Assembly: GCA_947034895.1 (NCBI GenBank)
Contig: OX344763.1
Coordinates: 32,487,025-32,551,024, forward strand
DNA length: 64,000 nucleotides
Direction: 5' to 3'
Source of the DNA: Rhytidiadelphus loreus
Taxonomy: Eukaryota > Streptophyta > Bryopsida > Hypnales > Hylocomiaceae
In this document: in pieces, positions 34,147-45,559 of the stretch
Position numbering within the stretch: position 1 is the stretch's first letter
Layout of the letters: each line of letters starts with the position of its first letter
Made by a program: the position numbers and the translations under genes
The notes under the pieces: model-generated
Told to the model about the DNA's origin: nothing
Seen by the model: the letters and a program-made list of their open reading frames with translations, nothing else
Databases searched by the model: none

Positions 34147-35870
34147 CTTGTCGTAACATGGAGCTATGCCTCATCTGCTGCAACAAGGGCCTTTCCATGT
34201 CGTTCATCATGTAGGGCGACATGAAATTCAAGCTCGGATCTGGGATGAAATTCCCCATGGGCTGTCCTTGTTGGCGGGCCACCATGCCCTCCGCCATCTT
34301 CACCTTGGCACGCAGCGCCTCCACATCCGCCTTGAGGATTCGATTGTCCACCGAGGCTTCTTTGTGCATGTGACTCACCTCCTGCAGCCTTTGCATGAGG
34401 GTGGTGTTCTCAACTCTCAATTGCGCCACCTGCATTTCTAGGTCACTCAAATGCGCTTGCTTCCTTCGGCGCGACCGTCGGGCAGATTCGCGGTTGGAGA
34501 GCATTCTGTCAGAAGAAACTCTGAAAGTCAGTCACCAATGTACAAGGAATAGCAACAACCTTCAGCAGGCAGTGCTCTAAAACCCCAGCCTGCTCTATGG
34601 AAACCAACCTTCTCATATCAACAGATATTTTCTGAAATTTTCCATTGGATTTCCGCTTTAAGATAGAGTACCTCTTGACTTTCTTCATATCACTGCGTGG
34701 CAGGTTTTGATTCAGCAAATCTTGTTCGTCGTCGTCAGAAACCTCGGAACCGCTAGTAATGGGTCGGAGTTTGCCCAATGCGTCAGCATCAGGTTTGGTC
34801 GGCACCGAAGGAGGCGGCGGGCATAGTCCCCTATTTGGGAATTTCGTCTTCATGGCTGCAATCACGTACAAGTCAACCAGACGTTAGCGTGACCCTGGAC
34901 CTTTGGAAGCAAACAGTGGGCAGACCTAAACCCCTCCATGCTATATGACAAAACCTTGAACTATCCGATGATAAAAGAAAAAATTGTTAACTAACAGGGG
35001 GGCAAATCGTTACCAGTCAATTCCGAGACCGCAAATTTTGGCTGTTGCGCAATCGACCCTGCTGGCCCAAGATTTGCAACCTCACCATTCGCCTGTTTCC
35101 ATCCACCACCCCAAACGAACTTGTCAACATCTCTGGAACGATGAAGAACCTTAAACCCCTACCCCGGATGAGTAGCAGCATCGAAACCCCAAAACTTTCT
35201 CTACGAGTCCAAGACTAAAAATTCCTAGTCTGAAAACCTCTGACGGTTTGTCCATGTCCTCTAAAAGATCACTAAGCTTGCATGCGCCGTTAATTTCTTG
35301 CACCTTGATAAAGAAAAATGGGAGAAACAACAACGAATGAAAAACCATGGGGAGGATGCGCACCCTGGTGAGGGCTGCGGCGGCGCATGCAATTTCCAAC
35401 TTCTGCTTCAGAAACACCTCGTAATCCTGGGCGCTAACGACATCACCGGGGGTACCAACGGCACCAGAAGGAAAGTTTGTATACTCTTTGTCGGTGCCCT
35501 CTTGCATCCCGGAAAAGAGAGGATTCAACGCCCCTTCAATCGCCGCCACTTCGTCAACCTCCACCGGCGCATCGACAACGTTATTCATGGCCCGAAGCTC
35601 CTCGGTGCTCGCGAACATGGGCGGAGTGAACTCCATTTTCGCCTCCTCTGCTGCTGCGTCGGCGCCCCCCGGCTTGGATGCGCCCTCCCCGAAGCGGCTC
35701 TTCCCAACGCGAGGATGCTCCACGATGCTCTCCTTGAGAAATTCCTGGAAGGAGAATTCGGAGTCGCTGCGGTTCATCATGTTGCTCTTGTTGGAGCCGC
35801 CACCGAGAGCCGCCGAGTGGTTGCCCCAGTAGGTGCCCAAGATATCATCAACGGAAGTAACACGATCCAT
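33953..35870 (-). CDS. Group C bZIP transcription factor (Opaque2/AtbZIP9-10-25-63 type)
   Basis: Minus-strand exons: 35364-35870, 35014-35092, 34672-34855 and 33953-34505. They sum to 1323 nt, 440 residues, all in frame with GT/AG. Residues 1-60 hold an acidic and Ser-rich start with [13 protein letters not shown]. The basic region 261-276 ([16 protein letters not shown]) has the invariant N-x7-R (N261, R269), and the first leucine is at L279. The zipper is long, with a-d register at 279, 286, 293, 300(V), 314 and 321, typical of group C. A glutamine run of 12, broken by one Glu, follows in the C-terminal region, and a conserved-looking [12 protein letters not shown] segment lies near the end. 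The intron after the codon before MLSNRES inside the basic region is the classic position in this group. Such factors bind ACGT-core boxes as dimers, often with group S partners, in nutrient and energy signalling. Confidence 0.9.
34100..34150 (-). repeat. CAG/CAA (polyglutamine) repeat in the bZIP coding region
   Basis: Ten Gln codons run from about 34149 down, interrupted by GAG, in GAGCAGCAGCAGCAACAGC on the minus strand. Likely variable in length. Confidence 0.8.
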
Positions 35871-36960
35871 GGCGTACTTTGTTTGTGTTTACTCCCTGCC
35901 AAGTTCGAATTCACCCGAGCACTACTAAATTCTGAAAAAACTCCTCAGAATTCGCGAGCAACTCCGGTTTCTCTCGGGACTTGGCCCGTTTGATTGACTT
36001 CCCGGAGTGGAACACTAATCCTAGACTCAGCTCGCTCCACTTCGCCCGCGACCTTCCGACTGGGCAACACATAGGGATCGGAGGAACGTCTCAAATTGGT
36101 GTCAGCTAAACGGAGGATTTGCTGCGCCGCCTCGAGGGCTTTTCATGCATGCGAAAGAAACGCTTCCAATTGCCAACCCAAATCACTCCGTTGCCTCAAT
36201 CACTTGCTTCAAGAGCCGACAACAAAAGCACAACAAAAGCAATCACAGGTAATACCACCAATCCCTTCAGAAAACACCCAGCCGATCCCACCGTTTTCAA
36301 AGCAGAATCAGCAACCACCTAATCTGTGCGATTGCCAAAACTGTGCGTGGAAGGTGGGATGCGAAGAAGCGGAGGGGGAGGGAGAATGGAGAGCCCGATA
36401 GAAGAGCTGGAGAGGTGTCTGAAATTAGAAATCGGCCGAGAGGGTGCAACTTATACAGAATTCGGATGGAAGCAGCGCTACTGTGTAGAGGTAGCTACAG
36501 CTAACTGGAGCCGCCTACGTTTCGTCGCTCCTTGGCTTGGGAGTAGGAGAGAGTAGGAGTGAAACTTGGTGAGGGGCCTGGCTTGAAACGCAAGAGGCGG
36601 CTGGAAAGAGGTTTGTGGAAAAACGTGGCGGAATCCAATCCGTCGATGCGAATCGGACCGCCGAAAAGCCGCTGACCGCTGTCATGTGCGTCCCCAACTG
36701 GATAATTTATGCTCTTATCCAAAGTGTGACGTGGTGGAAGTCCATTGCCGTCTCCGTTGGGAACTGCGCTCGAAGCTCCGGGCTCCATCGTGAGTATCAT
36801 ACATAACTTTTAACTCAAAGGACGGACCGTCCCCGTTCATGTCTGTCAGTTTTATTTTCCATTCTATTTTCAGAGCGCAAAATCGCAGAATTACCGTCAG
36901 GAAAATATATCAGAAAATTTTCACCCCGCACTATTTATAAACAATGCGACTTTGATAAAT
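35871..36960. promoter_or_regulatory. Upstream region of the bZIP gene
   Basis: About 0.9 kb of GC-balanced DNA before the AT-rich repeats, likely 5' UTR and promoter. Open frames at 36096-36401 (+) and 36501-36800 (-) have no features of known proteins. Confidence 0.4.
36727..36734. promoter_or_regulatory. TGACGTGG (C-box/G-box hybrid) upstream of the bZIP gene
   Basis: An ACGT-core site of the kind bound by plant bZIP proteins, 0.86 kb upstream of the bZIP start. The surrounding GTGACGTGGTGGAAGTCC and GTTGGGAACTGCGCT resemble the MITE at 10636-10929. Confidence 0.4.
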
Positions 36961-37064
36961 TAGTGTTACACACATTAATTTGATAAATCACAAGAAGTAA
37001 ATGTAATTTGAGTGAGGTAAATGTAATTTGAGTGGGTGTACAAGTCCTTCAAAATGGCTTTTCT

Positions 37065-37220
37065 ACTAGTGGATGGGTGGTCTCCAGACACCAATGAATA
37101 GTGTGTCAAAGCATGGTGCCCAAGGCCCATATTGGCACTAGGCTTATTGCAAACATGGGCCTCCGACACCATGCTCTGACACTATTCATTGGTGTCCAAA
37201 GACTGCACTTTCTACTAGTG
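37065..37220. mobile_element. Hairpin MITE with CACTAGTAGAAA-type end
   Basis: A long imperfect hairpin: GACACCAATGAATAGTGTGT (37087) with ...GACACTATTCATTGGTGTC ending at 37196. The arms also pair GCATGGTG/CACCATGC and GGCCCAT/ATGGGCC. The right end reads, inverted, CACTAGTAGAAAGTGCAG, like the 79-bp element at 44203-44281. The other end is TACTAGTGGATGG. No 3-bp duplication seen. Confidence 0.6.
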
Positions 37221-38380
37221 TTGAAAACTTGACATGAGATCCTAAACAAACAAACTCTTCAAGTACGCCAACCAACCTAGAGTAGTTGGTCCACAGGTTA
37301 TTTTTCTTCAATTTGAGTGGATCGATGAAGCTATTTACATCTATAGATGACAAATTATTTATTCTTTCAACTTTTTATTATCATTCATTTGAATGTGGTA
37401 ACATTGTCCATCTATTTTGAGTGAATAATGTCAAAAATAATTATTGGTTAAATGATAGCAAAGAATCTTGAATCTTATTGGTAGAGATGGTAAAGTTGAA
37501 CCCCACATATCAATTTACCACCAATTTTTCATCACTTGATGATTCTCCATTCAATTTGAAGCTCTTAGTCCATTCAGTTACAAATTAGAAGATACCAACA
37601 CAGCAAATATACTAAATCATATGTAGAGCATTCCAAACAGTAAATATCAAGAGCCACAATAATAATTACATTTCCAATAAAAAGAAGTAACAATCTTGAC
37701 CACCCAGAAATGCTTAATCGATTCCATACCAACTAAGTTACAATCGAACATTCACAAGATAGTTCAGTTTGATGATTCTGTTATGGTCTAATTTTAGGTA
37801 CCCTCCAAAACTTGTAGAAAAAAGACCTCCCCACTCCTGTCCGGTCCAGCTACAACTCTTTGCTCTTCTACAGTAGTACTGCGCATTGCAGCCACCTGTT
37901 TTTTCCAAATGGTGGGCTCAAAGCTTTTTCCTCCCCTCCGTCCTTTTTATTTCCCTTTTGTTGGAAATGGTGGGCTCACAATTGGGCGAGAGAATTAATA
38001 AAGGCCCTTCATTAAAAAAATGGGGTCCCCGAGGATTCGAGAATCAGGCGAATGTGGGTTCTCTCACTCACTCACTCATGCAGGGGGAGGCATGTGAGCT
38101 GTGAGCAAATCTTCAGATTGTGGACTGAAGACTTTTTCAATTGATGTGCGGCTTGGGTTTGAAGCATGATGGAGGAGGTTCATGCCAGTGAGAGCCATGA
38201 CCTCATGGACCGAGCGAGAGCAAGGGAGCCAGTGGGCGGAGGATGTGGGAAAAAGATTTGGCAATTGTGAGGTGAGTAATTGGATATTTTGGAAAGACTT
38301 GCAAGCAAAGCTAAGCTGCTAGCAGCACTGTAGCATGAAACTCACATGTTGGGCATGTGGCTTCTGGGGAACTAGTGGTG
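37221..38380. other. Intergenic repeats, no gene
   Basis: Includes a GC-richer patch (37840-38110) with ATGGTGGGCTCA repeated at 37909 and 37967. It may be an old LTR or MITE, but no boundaries are found. Confidence 0.35.
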
Positions 38381-38439
38381 CGGAGGGGAAGCTGGATCAA
38401 TGGGATACAGCGGCCTCAGGATCACTTTGGGGCTGATTG

Positions 38440-38930
38440 GGTGCAATGAATAGGAGCCTGCCTGGGGTGCCATTTGTGCAAGCTTGTTTGCGGTACACTG
38501 AAAAGGAATTATTGGGCATGTATCCCCAGAGACTTCCCCCATCCGTCAGCAAGGCCAAGTCAATAGTCCTTGCATCAGAAAACAGGACACTAAACCAGTC
38601 CCACAAAGTGGGACCAGCAAGGGGGAAATGCAGGAATTTTAACCAGGGGGGAAACGCAAGAGTTTGTTTTTTGCAATTATTAAATTTTTTGCAAATTTTG
38701 AATTCATATTTGCAATCAGAGACCCCAAATTAAAGAGGACTAGTTGAGGAAATACCCTAAACACAGCACAAAATAGGGGGCAAGATTTTACTTTCACCCC
38801 AGAGAACCTACGTTTTCACCCAGTTGGTCCCACTTTGTAGAATGGATTTAGCGTCTTGCCATCATAAATGGGCCCCGGGGGGTAAAGGAATCATGCCAAT
38901 CAAGTATCAAGTTTCTTCCTAATAATAAAT
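38440..38930. repeat. Single sequence related to both the 41-45 kb and 56-57 kb arrays
   Basis: GCTTGTTTGCGGTACACTGA, AAAGGAATTATTGGGCATGT and CCAAGTCAATAGTCCTTGCA match the satellite monomers at 41-45 kb. The following ACAAAATAGGGGGC and CCCACTTTGTAGAATGG match the start of the 56.6-kb array. It may be closer to the ancestral, unamplified sequence. Confidence 0.6.
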
Positions 38931-38939
38931 AAAAACGGA

Positions 38940-41060
38940 CCATTGCTCCATTGCGGTTAGAATTAGGAATTTGCCTTCATGCCATTGCTAAATTTGTTTC
39001 TTAATTTGTTTCCCACATAAAGAAAAGTGTGAGAAACAGTAAGAGCAATTGAAATTATGTTTTTATGACAAAGTATGAATTTGTTCTGAATTTTTGAAGT
39101 GTTTTGCTCAAAAAGAGTCTCTAGACTACCCTCAAACCAACAAAAATTGTATCCATAGTACTGATCTTACTTATGTAAAGCAATCACAATATTTTCTAAC
39201 CTAAAAAAGTCACTTCCTATGATGAATTTACAATGAAAAGTTGGTGTTCTTCTTGAGGTCACTCATGACTCATTTATTGTCACCTAAGAGATTGATTGTG
39301 GTCAAAATCTTATTTATTGGAAAATAACCTTGGGGTGGCAACTCATATATAATATGCAAAGAGGACCATTTTGAGAAGAGCAAAAACTAAAAATTTGAAT
39401 ACTTCAAATTTTATAAATCATTATAACATTAAAAAATCTTTTAACCCTTCAAGCATTTTGAAAGTCAAAACTTGAATTTTCACATAGTTCTTGATTTTAA
39501 ATACTTGTAAGCTTATCTAAGAAAATGTGGCTCCAATAATCTATTTTTTATTGGATTTTTTTCAAACTTCTTAAAACTATAATTTTTGTAACGCTTTCAA
39601 GATAGCATCTTGAAAGCTCAAAATACACCACTTTTGAACTTTTCTATCAAATTTCTTTTGGTGTAATCTCAAAGAGTACATCGATTACACCATGAAGTTT
39701 TTCACTATTATTTTCATCTTTTAAAAAAAAATTCATACTATTATAAGCATTTTTTTATTGCTATGACTTTTATAAAGAAATTTCTTCTTAAAATCATATA
39801 AACTTCAATTTGATTTTTTTAACTATGAAAAAATTAGATTAAGTTTTAGACATATGTTTCTACATGTGAAAAATATCAAAATTTTGAAATCTACATTTTA
39901 GTGTAGAAATGTAATGAAGTTTGACCAAGCCCGAACATGAAATGTCTTTTAAAGCTTTTACAATGAGGAGCTAGGGCTAAGATTTCTAATAAATAATTCC
40001 ATAGGTAACTAAATCTAGACTATGGATGTAATTATGGACTATGTGTGGAAAACATTGGAAGATCTCTCAATTGTAAAGTACATATACCTCCTAATGTTTT
40101 GCATAAATCTCATAAAGATTTGTATATAATATAAACAATACATGCAAAATATTGCGAGATCTCTTGATGTTTTGTATATATTTCCGAGCTAATTTTTGTA
40201 TTGTTATTTTTTAACTTTGAATTGTTTAAAATTAGCTAAACATGACATTTTATATCTTTCATGGCTTTCATAATTTTGTGTAGATGGATGTTTCAAGTAG
40301 TTTGGCAAGAAAGGTGCACCAATCTAACTTTAAGCTATATATGTAGCATTATTTCATCAAGTGTATCATATTAAATTTGAAACATGTGACAAATAAAAGA
40401 TGACAAAATCCAAAATACATCACATTGTGACATCTATGACATTCAAAGCTTAATGACAAAAAGACCATTAAAATATTGAAAGTAAAAACTTCTCCATTAA
40501 AATTTAATTCTACTAGGTGAAGAGCTAGTGCCAACAATCAAAAATCCTAAATCCTAAATAGTTGAGGTAACAATGCAATCCGACCCTTGGCATTAAGAAT
40601 TCTAGGTCATGAATAGTTGAGGTAATGATGAAGTCTAATTGATATTATTAGAAGTTATTTTTTAGAAGAGTAATCAAGAAATAATAAAATTCAATAATTC
40701 AAAAAAAAAATAGGGAGGTTGAGTGGTGCCCCTTGTTTGATAAATTATTTTTATTATAAGTTCTAAAAATGACTTTTGAGTGCCTAAAACTATTATGATT
40801 GATATAAAAATTATACCATTCAATTCCTCTCAATGACTGCTTTCTTACTATGATTCTAAAACCTACATAATAAAAAAGTGTGCTGTTGTTTAGTACATTA
40901 AAAAAGTTAAGAAAAAACTTGTATTGGCATTATTTGCCACTCCAGAAAAATAATTGGAATGAGATCCTTCCCTAGCTATTCATTGTGAGTCTTCTAATTA
41001 CATTGATGGGTTGTTCTATCTTAGATAAAAAATAGTGGGTTCTAAATCAAGGATTTATTA
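38940..41060. other. AT-rich intergenic DNA
   Basis: No coding frame, tRNA or terminal repeats recognised. Confidence 0.5.
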
Positions 41061-41826
41061 CTTGAAATTTGGATTCACGGATTGTAAATTACTATAAGGT
41101 ATCTCTACCTAATTGTCATTAAAACCTCAATATAGAATGTATTGTATTAATTTTCCAAATTTGAATTCATTGATTTTAGATTATCCTAAGGTATCTCCAT
41201 CTAATTGTCATCCCTTTTAAAAAACCAACCCCTACATATCCTTGCCTAAAATGTACTATATTTATTTATCAAATTTTAGATTAACTTGTTTGTGGTACAT
41301 GGGAAGGAAATATTGAACATATCTCTTTGCAAAATGGTCTCTACAACCCCAATCTCCCTTTCTCATCAAGCCAAGTCAATAGTGCTTACATCATAAAGAT
41401 GCATGGGCAAAAGATTCATCTCACCTACCAAGTGTCAAGGTTCAAATCCAAAAAGATATTGTACATTCTCTATTGAGGTTTTATTTTTTCAAATTTGAAA
41501 TCACTCATTTTGGATTATTCTCAATTATCTCCACCTAATTGTGATCCTTTTTTAAAACCAAACTATACATTCTTTGCCTAAAATGTACTATTCTTGAGAG
41601 TTTAATTCAAGTTTGGGGTATACTAAAAGGAAATATTGGACATATCTCTATGCTAAATGACCCCTACAATTCCATTCTACATGAGCAAGGAGATGCATGG
41701 ACACATGATTCATCTCACCTACTGAAAGTCATCATAAAAATACAAGACAACATTGTACATTCTATATTGAAGTTTTATTTCTCCAAACTTGTACTCACTA
41801 ATTTCAAATTATTCTAAAGTATCTCA

Positions 41827-42003
41827 ACTTAACCGCTACAGTCCCATTATCCCCTCAGGGAACAAAATGAATTATGGGGAAGTTCCTATAGTCTCAATAT
41901 TTTTCATGATTTTTTCAAAAAAATTGTAATGAAAAAAGAAAAATATCTTTCTAATAATATGATTTTTATTTCAATCAGTGCCCAAGAGCCAAAGTTATGG
42001 CAC
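41827..42003 (+). mobile_element. Truncated TTAA-type element B in the array
   Basis: TTAACCGCTACAGTCCCATT, then ATCCCCTCAGGGAACAAAAT and TTCCTATAGTCTCAAT, follow the left end of element B (26740 onward, TTCCTATGATCTCAAT) for about 170 bp up to GCCAAAGTTATGGCA, then return to monomer sequence. The insertion point is again TTAA, as in neighbouring monomers with CAAGTTAATT. Confidence 0.65.
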
Positions 42004-42868
42004 AATAAGCCCCATTTTTTTAGTTCAACTTGTTTGTGGTACATTGACAAGGAAATAGTAGACATATCTCCCATGTCTCCCATTCTCGCTTCTTCATTTG
42101 GCCAAGTCAATAGTGCTTACATTATAAAAGAGATCCTTGCACAAAAGATTCATCTCACCTACCAAGTGCTATAGAAAAAAATGCAAGAAGACATTGTACA
42201 TTCTATACTGAGGTTTGTTTTTTCAAATTTAGACTCATTGATTTTAGATTATTCTAAAATATCTCAAGTTAATTTGACTTCTTTTTAAACCAATGGCTAC
42301 ATATCCTTGCCTAAATGTACTATATCTAAGTTTGGTTCAACTTGTTTGTTGTACATAGAAAGGAAATATTGGACATATATCTCTACAAAATACCTCCCAT
42401 TATCTACTAAAAATAGCAAGCAAGTTCTACCCCTACCTCCCCAACTAAAATAATCCTTAGCCATTGAATCTGAGTAAGAAAAAATCCCGCCTCCCAATAC
42501 TATTGATTCAATATTAAAAAAGTAGCAAAAATATAGAGAGAACATCTCATTCACCAAAACCACAAAAATATTGTGATATGGATATTGTATACGGAATACA
42601 GACGATCACATTATGATATTATATACATATGCATAATACGCGTTATTTATATAGAGAGAGAGATAGGGGATACTAATGATATACAAATACAAATACATGT
42701 ATTATGTATTATCACATATCAATTGTAGCTAGTCTCACAACTTCACAAAAAATAAATAAACAAGGAAATATTTAATTACTTCACAAGCATATTCCTGAAT
42801 TCAAGTGAGTGCTTTCATGTATAGAGGAGTTTCTCACTATCTCATCAAAGTGGTAGGCATTGCCAGTA

Positions 42869-43751
42869 GGGGAATGCTGGTACGTGAGCGGCGAGCGGGG
42901 AGTGGGGATTGGTGAGCGGGAAGGGACAATTTTGGAATTTTTGATCAAATAAATTGGAAAAAATGGATGATAATTGAAACAAAAGTTTAAGAAAAAATCT
43001 ATGAAAGTTAAAAAAGGAATACATGGAAGGGTCAGTAAAATGGATGAGATTTAAGGCAAAAGTTTTGGGTTTAGGGTTGAAGGTAAACTAATGAATGTGC
43101 TTAAGAAAATGGATGCACGAAGTTTAAAAAAACGGATGAAAGTGGATGAAAAAATGGATGAATGTAGATGATGAAAGTGGATGAAAAAAATGGATGAATG
43201 TAGATGATGAAAGTGAATGGAAAATATGGATGTAACTCATGGAAGTGGATGAAAATAATGGATGATATTGGATGCATGACACATTTTGCATCCAATTCAT
43301 TCATCCAAATACCTATTTCCAAAATTTTCATCCACACTTTTCATCCACACTTTTCATCCAATTGTATATTCCAAATTTTTCATCCAAATTTTTCATCCAA
43401 ATTTTTCGTCTACTTTCATCTCAATAGTGAACAACTTTCATCCATTTCTATCATATGCTTTCATCCCCCCCTAGTCTACTTTCATCTACTCTTGGCATGG
43501 TATTTTTCCTATGTTTTTTTTTCTGTGCCTCCATTTATTTTCAACCATCTTTTCATTGAACTTATTTTTAATTTACGCTAACTTGCATCCAAATTTCACA
43601 AAAAATACTCAAATTCTATGTCAAATTCCCCTTTTTTCTCATTTTTCTCATTACTTATTTCCTATTGTTTCTTAAATCCCCACTCCCTACTCTTCATTCC
43701 CCGCTCCCTGCTTCCTGCTCCCCGCTCTACGCTCACGCGCTAGCAACGTTG
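42869..43751. mobile_element. Foldback (MULE-like) element, copy 1
   Basis: Flanked by a perfect 10-bp duplication ATTGCCAGTA (42859-42868 and 43752-43761). Left end GGGGAATGCTGGTACGTGAG, inverted right end CAACGTTGCTAGCGCGTGAG. Both continue into GAGCGGGGAG-type repeats. The interior is two arms of TGGATGAA-rich (43120-43270) and TTCATCCA-rich (43300-43480) repeats around GGATGCATGACACATTTTGCATCC. No transposase. TSD length of 9-11 bp and foldback form fit Mutator-like elements. Confidence 0.85.
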
Positions 43752-44202
43752 ATTGCCAGTACAACAATACGTACCATGCTCTCTTTTCATCATCAAACCC
43801 AATCAATTGTATTTACATCATATAAAGAACCCATAGACAAAAGATTCATCTCACCTACCAAGTGTCATGGTAAAATGCAAGAAGACATTGTACATTCTAT
43901 ATTGAGGTTTTATTTCTCTAAATTTGGACTCACTAATTTTAGATTATTTTAAGGTCTCTCCACCTAATTGTCACCCCTTTTTAAAACCAACCACTACAAT
44001 CCTTGCCTAAATCCTTGCCTAAACTGTGTTGTATCTTTTTGTGAAAGTTTAGTCTAACTTGCTTGTAGTACATGGAAAGGAAATATTGGACATATCTCTC
44101 TACAAAATGGTGCCAACAATCCCACTCTTCCTTCCCCATGACAACAAGGCAATAGCGCTTACATAAAAAAAAGACCCATCAACAAAGGATTCATCTCACC
44201 TA

Positions 44203-44281
44203 CACTAGTAGAAAATCCTGCCCAATTTGTTGATGATCAACGTGACCAAAACAACAGATTGGGCAAGATTTTCTACTAGTG
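44203..44281. mobile_element. 79-bp CACTA-type MITE with CTA target duplication
   Basis: Ends CACTAGTAGAAAATCCTGCC and, inverted, CACTAGTAGAAAATCTTGCC; the inverted repeat continues to about 30 bp. CTA at 44200-44202 and 44282-44284. Neighbouring monomers read TCACCTACCAAG without it, which proves the insertion. Confidence 0.9.
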
Positions 44282-44912
44282 CTACCAAGTGTCATGGTAA
44301 AAATGCAAGAAGACATTGTACATTCTATATTGAGGTTTTATTTTTTTCAAATTTAGATTCACTGATTTTAGATTATTCTAAGATATCTTGAGTTAAATTG
44401 AATTTTAAGAACCTACCCTTACCTATCTTGCCTAAAATGTACTACGTCTATTCATGAAAGCCTAGTTCAAATAGTTTGTAGCACATTTAAAGGAAATATT
44501 GTATGTATCCCTATAAATATGCCCTCAAGTCCCACTTTTCCTTCTTCATGAGGATAGGTCAATAGTGCTTACATCACAAAAAAGACACATGGGCAAAAGA
44601 TTCATCTCGCTAGTACTAAGTGTCATAATAAAAATGCAAAGAAACAATTGTACTTTCTATATTGAGATTTTATTTCTCCAAATTTGGACTCATTGATCTT
44701 AGATTATTGATATTCTAAGTTCTCTAGTTAATTTTGAGTTGTTTTCAAAAACAACTCCTACATTCCTTGCGTAAATATACTTTATCTATTCATGAATGTT
44801 TAGTTCAATTTGTTCATGGAACATTGAAAGGAAATACTAGACAAATCTCTTTGTAAAATGGCACCTATAATTCCACTCTCCCTTCTTCATCGAGCTAGGT
44901 CAATAGTGCTTA

Positions 44913-45012
44913 AGGTAACTCTACCTATGACAGACAAAACTTGGGACCAATCTAATGCATGCAAAAAAATTCATGAGCAGTACATGTGTCTTGTGAAATA
45001 GGCAGAGTTACC
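44913..45012. mobile_element. 100-bp PIF/Harbinger-like MITE with TTA target duplication
   Basis: Begins AGGTAACTCTACCTAT and ends ATAGGCAGAGTTACC(T), flanked by TTA (44910-44912 and 45013-45015). Other monomers read GTGCTTACATCAT uninterrupted. A Tc1/mariner element (TA) is the alternative. Confidence 0.85.
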
Positions 45013-45559
45013 TTACATCATAAAAGAGACCTATGGACAAAAGATTCATCTCACCTACCAAAAAAAATGCAAGAAGACATTGTACATTCTGCATTGAGGT
45101 TTTATTTCTCCAAATTTGGACTTGCTGATTTTAGATTATTCTAAGGTATCTATATCTTATTGTAATCTTTTTTTAAACCAAACCCTACATTCCTTGCCTA
45201 AAGTGTACTATATCTATTCTACAAATTTTATTTCAACTTGTTTGTGGTACATGGAAAGGAAATATTCAAAGTACCTCCCTGCAAGATGTCCTCCACAATG
45301 GCCACTCTCTCTTCTTCATCAAGCCTAGTCAATAGTGTTTACATCATAAAAATAAGACAGACTAATCTCACCTACCAAATTTCATGGTAAAATTGCAAGA
45401 AGGCATTGTACATTGTGTACGTTCAATTTCTCGAAATTCTGGTTTATTGATTTTAAATTGTACTAAAATATGTGCACCTAATTATGATCCCTTTTAAAAC
45501 TAACATTTACATATTCTTGCCTAAATTTTACTATTTATATTCTTGAAAATTGAAGTTGC

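Noticed and set aside
36501..36800. Frames upstream of the bZIP gene
   Set aside because: Likely promoter/5' UTR composition; no family features and overlapping frames on both strands.
43101..43581. Open frames in the foldback elements (and the twin at 49573-50040)
   Set aside because: Built from TTCATCCA repeats; they occur identically in both copies only because the DNA is duplicated.
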